A stretch of 64,000 nt of DNA from Halorubrum sp. Atlit-26R (GTDB taxonomy: Archaea; Halobacteriota; Halobacteria; Halobacteriales; Haloferacaceae). Shown here piece after piece: positions 58,873-64,000 of the stretch. The notes below the pieces were generated by a model. It searched no databases and had not been told where the DNA came from. It saw only the letters and a program-made list of their open reading frames with translations. Made by a program: the position numbers and the translations under genes. Every line of letters starts with the position of its first letter. Within the stretch, counting starts at the first letter, position 1. Location: NCBI RefSeq assembly GCF_003666015.1, contig NZ_QPLT01000010.1:62001-126000 (forward strand), in the 5' to 3' direction.

Positions 58873-58906
58873 GGGGCGGAGATGCCGTCCCCGGGCGGTG
58901 ACGATC

Positions 58907-59608
58907 TCAGCGGTCGGTGACGCCCTCGGCGTCCATCCGCGAGACCTCCTCTTCGAGCCACTCGCGGAGCCATTTCACGCGCTTGATTCGCTGGTGTGCG
59001 ATGCCCTCGGCGGTGTCCGAAACGACGCGCTCGGTGTGGTCGTGGGCGCGCTGGAGCACGCGGTCGACCATCTTCGCCGAGTCCATGTGCGTCCGCGACT
59101 CGTACCCCATCCGCAACAGCATGAGGACGGCGCCGTTGGCGCCGACCTTGTCGAGCACGTCGGCCTCGATCAGACACCGGCTCTCCAAGGGGACGTCGTC
59201 GAGGTCGCCCGTGTACGAATGGTCGACGACCGCGCCGCACACCTCCTCGATGAACGACTCGGGGTAGTTGCCGCGGCTCTGGAGGTACTCGCGAGTGACG
59301 CGCGCGCCGGCCTCCGCGTGGACGTCCTGCTCGGCCTCCAGCTTCGCGACGTCGTGGAAGACGGCCGCGACCCGGACCACGTCGACGTCGGCGCCCTCGG
59401 CCTCGGCGATCTCCGTCGCGAGGTCGACGACGTTGAGGATGTGGTTGAACCGGTACGACGCCGAGTGCCAGGGGTACCAGCGCATCCGTCCGCCGTCGTC
59501 CTCGCCCTCGACGCTGGCCGCGAGGTAGTCGCGGACGAACCCCTTCATCTCCTCGAAATCCTCGTCGCTCACCTCCGTTTCCTTAATTTCGACGCCCACC
59601 GGGACCAC
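58907..59608 (-). CDS. HD-domain phosphohydrolase
   Basis: 233-aa metal-dependent hydrolase. The HD signature AAVFHDVAKLEAEQDVHAEA and the upstream histidine in YRFNHILNVVDLA, plus VVDHSYTGD and EADVLDKVGANG, complete the H...HD...D set. Substrates of such proteins include nucleotides and phosphoesters; the target is unknown. The start is a GTG, either 59608 or 59599; the longer is listed. It is convergent with the TetR gene. Confidence 0.83.
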   Translation of the reverse strand: MVPVGVEIKETEVSDEDFEEMKGFVRDYLAASVEGEDDGGRMRWYPWHSASYRFNHILNVVDLATEIAEAEGADVDVVRVAAVFHDVAKLEAEQDVHAEAGARVTREYLQSRGNYPESFIEEVCGAVVDHSYTGDLDDVPLESRCLIEADVLDKVGANGAVLMLLRMGYESRTHMDSAKMVDRVLQRAHDHTERVVSDTAEGIAHQRIKRVKWLREWLEEEVSRMDAEGVTDR

Positions 59609-59930
59609 CTCGGACGAAAAGATCGTGATTCATTACCGTCACCGAGGAGCGTTTCGGTCTTAGGCGTTACGACGGAGTCTCCCGCCGATGCGGCGGCGGT
59701 CGGCCGGCAGACGGTCGGCTGGCGTTGAGGGTACGGGCAGCGGACGGTCGGCGGACGGTCGGCTGGCGTTGAGGGTGCGGGCAGCGGACGGTCGGCGGAC
59801 GGTCGGCTGGCGTTGAGGGTGCGGGCAGCGGACGGTCAGCGGACGCCGGCGGGAGAGGGAGACCTCGGGAGAGCGGCGAGCGTCGACGCGACGCGGGACG
59901 CTTAACAGGGGTGCGAGCGCAATGGCGCCT
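59609..59930. other. 322-bp intergenic region between HD hydrolase and CDF transporter
   Basis: Contains the promoters of both divergent genes and, in the middle, a 44-bp repeat array (59711-59842). The CDF side has a CTTAACA box (59901-59907) 27 nt before the ATG at 59931. No coding sequence was recognised. Confidence 0.7.
59711..59842. repeat. 44-bp tandem repeat, three copies
   Basis: Units begin at 59711, 59755 and 59799 with ACGGTCGGCTGGCGTTGAGG. The first has A where the others have G at position 23, and the third has A instead of G near its end. Within each unit ACGGTCGGC occurs twice in related form (ACGGTCGGCT and ACGGTCGGCGG), suggesting growth from a shorter repeat. There are no unique spacers. 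Confidence 0.9.
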
Positions 59931-60857
59931 ATGTCGAGCCCATTCGGAGGCGGCGACCGCGCTCGGTTCCAGCGGGCGGCGGCGGTGAACGTCGCCGGCA
60001 ACGCGGTGAAGATCGCCGTCGAGGGGGCGGTGGGGCTCACGTTCGGCAGCGTCGCGCTGGTGGCCGACGCCGCCCACTCCGTCGCCGACCTCGTCGCGAG
60101 CGCGGTCGTGTTCGTCTGGGGGGGCTCGCGGTACGAGAGCGCCGACGAGACGCACCCGCACGGCCACCAGCGGATCGAGCCGCTGACGGCGCTGCTCGTC
60201 GGCGCGACCATCGTCGTTCTCGGGCTCCTCCTGTTGCGCGAGTCGGTCCTCGGGCTGCTCGGGACGCACACTCCGCCCCGGAAGAGCCTCCTCCTCGTCG
60301 CCGCGCTGCTGTTCGCGATGGCGGACATGTACCTGCTGTACTGGTACACGGAGCGCGTGAACGCCGACCTCGGCTCGACGGCGCTCACCGCCCTCGCGGT
60401 CGACTGCCTCAACGACATCTACACCACGATCGCCGCCCTCGTCGGCGTGTTCGGCGTGTTCCTCGACGTGCCGATCCTCGACCCGGTCGCCGGCGCGCTC
60501 GTCAGCGTCCTCGTCGTCTACCAGGGGATCGAGATCGGCCGCGAGAACGTCACCTACCTCGTGGGCGCCGCCCCGCCGCCGGGCGACCGCGAGCGCGTCG
60601 TCGCCGCGCTCCGCGAGTACCCCGCCGTCGAGGGGGTCCACGACCTCACGGTCTACTACGACGGGACCGACCTGGAGGTCGAGGTACACGTCGAGGTCGA
60701 CGGGGAGATGACGCTCCGCGAGGCCCACGACGTGGAGACGGAGCTCGTCACGACCCTCCGCGCGATGGAGGACGTCGGCGACGTCCACGTCCACCTCGAC
60801 CCCTCGGGGCTGGGCGAGTGGAAGGACGCGCCGGAGGAGTCGGACGTCGCGGAGTGA
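59931..60857 (+). CDS. Cation diffusion facilitator transporter
   Basis: 308-aa CDF exporter of divalent metals (Zn, Fe, Mn or Co). Six hydrophobic helices; metal-site residues in VADAAHSVADLVASAV (helix 2, Asp and His) and VDCLNDIYTTIAAL (helix 5, Asp and Asn-Asp); HPHGHQRIEPLTALLVG is the conserved loop. The C-terminal cytoplasmic domain (VHDLTVYYDGTDLEVEVHVE; HDVETELVTTLRAMEDVGDV; HVHLDP) binds regulatory metal. Start 59931 is preferred to 59922 from the CTTAACA spacing. Confidence 0.9.
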   Translation: MSSPFGGGDRARFQRAAAVNVAGNAVKIAVEGAVGLTFGSVALVADAAHSVADLVASAVVFVWGGSRYESADETHPHGHQRIEPLTALLVGATIVVLGLLLLRESVLGLLGTHTPPRKSLLLVAALLFAMADMYLLYWYTERVNADLGSTALTALAVDCLNDIYTTIAALVGVFGVFLDVPILDPVAGALVSVLVVYQGIEIGRENVTYLVGAAPPPGDRERVVAALREYPAVEGVHDLTVYYDGTDLEVEVHVEVDGEMTLREAHDVETELVTTLRAMEDVGDVHVHLDPSGLGEWKDAPEESDVAE

Positions 60858-60926
60858 GACCGCGCGAACCGACCTGAAACCGCCGGCAGCGTGCGGGTTT
60901 TGCCCCTTCGGCCCCTCCAATTCGAC

Positions 60927-61637
60927 ATGCTCGGTCGCCGCCTGCTGGAGATGACGTGGCGCGACGCGCTGTTCTGTCACTGGCCCGTCGATCCCGCCGT
61001 CGTCTCCCCCACGCTCCCCGACGGGCTCTCGGTCGCCACCCACCGAGGCGACGCGTACCTGAGCGTCGTCGCCTTCGTGATGGACGACATCCGTCCGCGC
61101 GGGGCGCCCGTCGGGCTCTCGTTCCCGGAGCTCAACCTCCGGACCTACGTCGAGGGCCCCGACGGCCCGGGCGTCTACTTCTACAACCTCGACGCGGACG
61201 ACCGGATCGGCGTCGCGGCCGCGCGGCGGCTGTTCGCGCTCCCGTACTACCGCGCGGCGATGGACGTGTCTCGCCCCGAAGCCGCCGATCGCTCGGAGCG
61301 CACGAGCGCCCCCGTTCGGTTCACCAGCCGCCGGACCCACCCCGGCGTGCCTCACGCGCGGTTCGACGCGACCTACGAGCCGAGGGGCGAGGCGTTCGCC
61401 GCCGAGCCGGGGTCGCTCGACGAGTTCCTCGCGGAGAACTACCGGTTCTACGCCGCCGGGAACCGGCTGTACCGCGGGGAGATAGCTCACGACCCGTGGC
61501 GGCTCCGGGAGGCGACCGTCGACCTCCGGGCCAACACCCTGTTCGAGGCGAACGGGTTCGACCGGCCCGACGGCGACCCGATCGTCCGCTACGCGGAGCC
61601 GATCGAGGTGGGCGCGGACCGAATTCGGTCGGTCTGA
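60927..61637 (+). CDS. DUF2071 (YqjF-like) family protein
   Basis: 236-aa protein with the family opening EMTWRDALFCHWPVDPAVVS followed by LPDGLSVATHRGDAYLSVVA and FPELNLRTYVEGPDGPGVYF. Structure of relatives is an acetoacetate-decarboxylase-like beta barrel; function in archaea is unknown. The ATG at 60927 follows a CTCCAATTCGAC stretch; the DNA upstream contains TTTTGCC about 27 nt away. It precedes structured repeat copy C. Confidence 0.85.
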   Translation: MLGRRLLEMTWRDALFCHWPVDPAVVSPTLPDGLSVATHRGDAYLSVVAFVMDDIRPRGAPVGLSFPELNLRTYVEGPDGPGVYFYNLDADDRIGVAAARRLFALPYYRAAMDVSRPEAADRSERTSAPVRFTSRRTHPGVPHARFDATYEPRGEAFAAEPGSLDEFLAENYRFYAAGNRLYRGEIAHDPWRLREATVDLRANTLFEANGFDRPDGDPIVRYAEPIEVGADRIRSV

Positions 61638-61644
61638 AAAGCGG

Positions 61645-62218
61645 TATTTAAACGAGTATGAGCGACGGCGACGATCTGTCATAAATAGTGGTGCGGTGGC
61701 GCGTGCCTGCGAACGGCCGCCCTCGGCGGCCGCGAGGAGCACGCGCGAGGGAGTCGGTCGCCCGGAGCGAAGCGGAGGGCGACCGACGAGGCTGGGGAGG
61801 TGTGAGGTGCGGTGCGGAGCGGTGCGGGGTGGGACTCAAAGGGGCAGTCGCGAGGACGAAGCACGGCGTTCACGAGAGCGGAGCTCTCGTGAGCCAACCA
61901 GAACGCGGGGCGTTCTGGTGACGACGGAAGCACCGCAGCGAGTGAGCGGAGCGAACGAGCGAGGAGCGCACCGAGCCGCGCGAGTCCTCGCGACTGGGGC
62001 TTTGGAGGAGTTCACCGCCGATCCGCTGTTAGCTATTTATAAGCGAGCGGCCGCGGATTCCGAGGCGTTCACCGCCAATCTGAGGCAAGTCAGTTATAAC
62101 CGAGCGGCTGGGGCTTTGGAGGTGTTCGCCACCGATTCAGCTGTCACTTATAAACATCTGGCAACGACACCGAAATTCTACTTATAAATAACCGCCCAAT
62201 CTTCCCGCTATCGCTCGC
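61645..62218 (+). repeat. Structured GC-rich repeat element, copy C
   Basis: Order: TATTTAAA (61645-61652), TCATAAAT (61679-61686), GTGGCGCGTGCCTGCGA, 5' hairpin (GCGTGC 61701-61706 with GCACGC 61739-61744; GGCCGC 61715-61720 with GCGGCC 61726-61731), GAGGCTGGGGAGGTGTGAGG, GGGTGGGACTCAAAGGGG, then a 13-bp stem CAGTCGCGAGGAC (61845-61857) with GTCCTCGCGACTG (61984-61996). The loop contains two extra perfect 9-bp hairpins (61871-61891 and 61898-61918) absent from copies A and B, plus AAGCACCGCAG and GAGGAGCGCACCGAGC. Four 57-bp units follow, and CCCGCTATCGCTCGC (62204-62218) closes it. Confidence 0.8.
61990..62217 (+). repeat. 57-bp direct repeat array, copy C (four units)
   Basis: Units start at 61990, 62047, 62104 and 62161, exactly 57 bases apart; the last is degenerate. 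Units 1 and 3 begin GCGACTGGGG or GCGGCTGGGG and contain GGCTTTGGAGG; unit 2 keeps only the outline. Each holds a TTATAA-type sequence near its end (62036, 62094, 62149 and 62182 regions). Confidence 0.82.
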
Positions 62219-62221
62219 GGT

Positions 62222-63538
62222 CTACGGGAAGAGCCCGCGGTACTCGTGGGCCGTCGCGGTGCGCTCCAAGGCGAGCGTGTACGCCGCGGTCCGCAGGTCG
62301 GGGAGCTCCTTCGCGTCGTACTGCTCGATGGTCTCGTCGAACGCGGTGCCGATGCGGCGCTCCAGCTCGGCGTTGACCGTCTCCAGCGGCCACGAGAACT
62401 CCTGGGCGTTCTGGACCCACTCCAGGTACGAGACGATGACGCCGCCCGCGTTCGCGAGGATGTCGGGCACGACCTGGACGTCGCGCTCGGTGAGGACCTC
62501 GTCGGCGGCGACCGTCGTCGGCCCGTTCGCGGCCTCGACGATAGCCGACGCGCGGAGGTCGTCGACGTTGTCGGCGGTGATCACGCCCTCGACGGCCGCA
62601 GGGATGAGCACGTCGACGTCGAGGGTCAAAAGCTCCGCGTTGGTGATCGCGTCCGGGTCGTCCCAGCTGGAGCCGTCCGCGTTCCCCCGGTACTCGCCCG
62701 CGACGTACTCCTCGATCAGCCCGCCGGCGTCGACGTGCGCGCCGAGCGCCGCCACGTCGAGGCCGTCCGGGTCGTACGCCGCGCCCGACACGTCGGAGGT
62801 GGCGACCACGCTGGCGCCCGCCTCGTCGAGGAGCCGGGCCGCGTTCGAGCCGACGTTCCCGAACCCCTGGATCGCGACGGAGGCGTCGGAGAGGTCGCGG
62901 TCGAGGTACTCGAAGAGCCGCTCGGTGACGAGCGAGACGCCGCGACCCGTCGCCTCCACGCGACCGGGCGTCCCGCCGATCTCCAGCGGCTTCCCCGTGA
63001 CGACCTGCGGGATGGAGTGGCCCTCGTACATCGAGTAGGTGTCCATCATCCACGCCATCGTCTGCGGGTTCGTGTTCATGTCCGGGGCGGGCACGTCGGT
63101 CTCGGGGCCGATCATCCGGCGTATCCCCTCGGTGTACCGCCGCGTGAGCCGTTCGAGGTCCTGGTCGGTGAGCTCCTTCGGCTCGCAGATCACGCCGCCC
63201 TTCGCGCCGCCGTACGGGAGGTCGACCAGCGCCGTCTTCCAGGTCATCCACCCGGCGAGCGCCTCGACCTCCCGCTGGGTGACCGAGGGGTGGAACCGGA
63301 CGCCGCCCTTGAACGGGCCGCGGGCGCTGTCGAACTGACAGCGGTACCCCTCGAACACCTCGACCTCGCCGGACTCCAACCTGACCGGGAGCGTCACCTT
63401 CAGCGTGCGCTCCGGGTGTTTGAGTCGCTCGAACACCCCGTGATCCACGTCTGCGTACTCCTCGGCGCGGTCCATCTGGGCGAGCATGTTCTCGAACGGA
63501 TCGTCGGCCATGGCCGGCACGACTCCGTCGCCCGGCAT
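62222..63538 (-). CDS. gdhB: Glutamate dehydrogenase
   Basis: 438-aa hexameric-type Glu/Leu/Phe/Val dehydrogenase. Substrate-binding block GPFKGGVRFHPSVTQREVEA, active-site lysine in WKTALVDLPYGGAKGGV, PAPDMNTNPQTMAWMMDTYS and the Rossmann motif IQGFGNVGSNAARLLDEAG are visible. It links glutamate to 2-oxoglutarate and ammonia and would take up glutamate made by the proline pathway in this window. Start: TATA-like GTTATT (63571-63576) puts the mRNA 5' end near 63547, so ATG 63538 is chosen; ATG 63511 (MADDPFEN) is the main alternative. Confidence 0.92.
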   Translation of the reverse strand: MPGDGVVPAMADDPFENMLAQMDRAEEYADVDHGVFERLKHPERTLKVTLPVRLESGEVEVFEGYRCQFDSARGPFKGGVRFHPSVTQREVEALAGWMTWKTALVDLPYGGAKGGVICEPKELTDQDLERLTRRYTEGIRRMIGPETDVPAPDMNTNPQTMAWMMDTYSMYEGHSIPQVVTGKPLEIGGTPGRVEATGRGVSLVTERLFEYLDRDLSDASVAIQGFGNVGSNAARLLDEAGASVVATSDVSGAAYDPDGLDVAALGAHVDAGGLIEEYVAGEYRGNADGSSWDDPDAITNAELLTLDVDVLIPAAVEGVITADNVDDLRASAIVEAANGPTTVAADEVLTERDVQVVPDILANAGGVIVSYLEWVQNAQEFSWPLETVNAELERRIGTAFDETIEQYDAKELPDLRTAAYTLALERTATAHEYRGLFP

Positions 63539-63570
63539 ATCGGTTTCGGCAAGTATCGCCTTCGAGAGAG

Positions 63571-63628
63571 AATAACACACACGATCGTTCCCCGTTTTTT
63601 CTCGGCCGTTTCCGACCGGACTTATACG
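63571..63628. promoter_or_regulatory. Divergent promoters of gdhB and the PH-domain gene
   Basis: GTTATT on the minus strand (63571-63576) precedes gdhB; CTTATACG on the plus strand (63621-63628) is centred 26 nt before the ATG at 63651, the start of an 11-codon ORF that overlaps the PH-domain gene. A TTTTTT run at 63595-63600 lies between. Confidence 0.5.
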
Positions 63629-63650
63629 TCGGGACCGTCAATCGCCGGTC

Positions 63651-63686
63651 ATGACACACGGACACGCGACGGGGGACCGTCGATGA
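63651..63686 (+). CDS. 11-codon leaderless ORF overlapping the PH-domain gene
   Basis: Encodes MTHGHATGDRR and stops with TGA overlapping the next ATG (ATGA at 63683). Its ATG is at the expected transcription start, given the CTTATACG box. If the mRNA begins here, ribosomes must translate this peptide before reaching the PH-domain start, a termination-reinitiation arrangement. It could equally be chance, as any ATGA start ends some upstream frame. Confidence 0.35.
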   Translation: MTHGHATGDRR

Positions 63687-64000
63687 CGGCACAGACGCTT
63701 CACCCCCGAGTCCAAGTCGTGTGGGTCCTCCGCGCGGTGCTGCTCTCGGCGCTCGTCACCGCCCCGTTCGCGGGCGGCGCGTACCTCGAATACCTCCCGC
63801 GGTGGGCGCCGGTCGCCCTCGGGGCCGTCGCCCTGACGCTCACCGTCGCGCACGCGCTGCTCCGCTACCGCCGCTGGAGCTACGAGATCCGCGAGGACGC
63901 GATCTACCTCGACCGCGGCGTGATCACGCAGGTGCGGACGACGGTGCCGTTAGTGCGGATCCAGCACGTCGACTCCCGCCGCGGCCCGATCGAGCGGACG
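63683..64000 (+). CDS. PH-domain (bPH_2) membrane protein, 3' end outside window
   Basis: First 106 codons of a larger gene. Two hydrophobic helices (VVWVLRAVLLSALVTAPFAG; APVALGAVALTLTVAHALL) lead into RYRRWSYEIREDAIYLDRGV and VRTTVPLVRIQHVDSRRGPI, the conserved opening of the bacterial/archaeal PH-like (YdbS/YdbT, DUF304) domain. Such genes often come in pairs coding membrane-anchored proteins of unknown function. It may be coupled to the 11-codon ORF upstream. Confidence 0.83.
   Translation, partial: MTAQTLHPRVQVVWVLRAVLLSALVTAPFAGGAYLEYLPRWAPVALGAVALTLTVAHALLRYRRWSYEIREDAIYLDRGVITQVRTTVPLVRIQHVDSRRGPIERT

Larger units (their letters stand above)
61638..62221. other. 584-bp non-coding gap carrying structured repeat copy C
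   Basis: Lies between the convergent DUF2071 and glutamate dehydrogenase genes. It is almost entirely structured repeat copy C (61645-62218), whose last bases reach to within three bases of the glutamate dehydrogenase stop. Open frames here are translations of the repeat. Confidence 0.8.

Noticed and set aside
22349-59842. CRISPR arrays
   Set aside because: The tandem arrays have units directly abutting with no unique spacers, and no cas genes were found.
1-64000. tRNA, rRNA, insertion sequences
   Set aside because: I saw no cloverleaf-type sequence with GTTCGAATC-like arms in a proper context, no rRNA motifs and no transposase reading frame. A tRNAscan-type search could still find something I missed.

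Overview
The window looks like chromosomal DNA of a halophilic archaeon, most probably Halorubrum or a close relative. Reasons: very high GC, acidic proteins, TATA-like boxes centred about 26-28 nt upstream of start codons (leaderless mRNAs), twin-arginine lipoprotein signals, halocyanins, a CoxA-CoxC fusion, UPF0212/DUF5799/TbsP-type proteins, and many ATGA or GTGA stop-start overlaps. The genus is inferred, not shown. I found no rRNA, tRNA, CRISPR array or transposase.

Layout. 1-9.8 kb: end of a zinc/manganese ABC transporter (znuC partial, znuB), small conserved proteins, an acyl-CoA thioesterase, a bifunctional nuclease, an ArsR-like membrane regulator, a TraB-family protein coupled to a site-2-type protease, purM, an XRE-CBS regulator and UPF0212. 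9.9-18.3 kb: the whole branched-chain amino acid pathway on the minus strand (leuA, then ilvB-ilvN-ilvC-30-codon ORF-leuC-leuD-leuB). 18.6-21.1 kb: a sulfonate/nitrate/taurine-type ABC importer. 22-25 kb: carboxymuconolactone-decarboxylase-like protein, menA-menC (menaquinone) and a halocyanin. 25-31 kb: small proteins, a lower-GC 728-aa orphan, a phosphotransferase, an aldo-keto reductase and a TbsP-like regulator. 31-35 kb: a proline-utilisation group (P5C-dehydrogenase-like ALDH, divergent HTH regulator, proline dehydrogenase). 35-40 kb: complete Liv-type ABC importer. 40-49.6 kb: kinase-like protein, acyl-CoA dehydrogenase, nuclease-like protein, second halocyanin, oxidase subunit IV-like protein, second ALDH, GNAT-zinc-ribbon fusion, epimerase. 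49.6-53.6 kb: haem-copper oxidase (coxB, coxAC). 53.6-58.9 kb: RND exporter plus a CARDB-like surface protein under a divergent TetR regulator. 58.9-64 kb: HD hydrolase, CDF transporter, DUF2071 protein, glutamate dehydrogenase and a PH-domain protein cut by the window end.

The genes form a coherent amino-acid economy: synthesis of Leu/Ile/Val, import by the Liv system, and proline breakdown to glutamate feeding glutamate dehydrogenase, with menaquinone, halocyanins and cytochrome oxidase carrying electrons.

The most unusual content is non-coding. Three diverged copies of a roughly 400-570 bp structured element (33509-33905, 44654-45115, 61645-62218) each lie between convergent genes. Conserved single-stranded blocks alternate with hairpins whose arms change sequence while keeping complementarity, and each copy ends in 57-bp-spaced TTATAA-bearing units. 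This is the best candidate for an undescribed system. Other notable points: leuA has no standard start codon in its conserved frame and looks frameshifted beside a well-placed leaderless ATG; several very small ORFs appear translationally coupled to their neighbours; dyads lie over or beside several promoters (ilvB, putA, TetR/RND); and four intergenic minisatellites are present.
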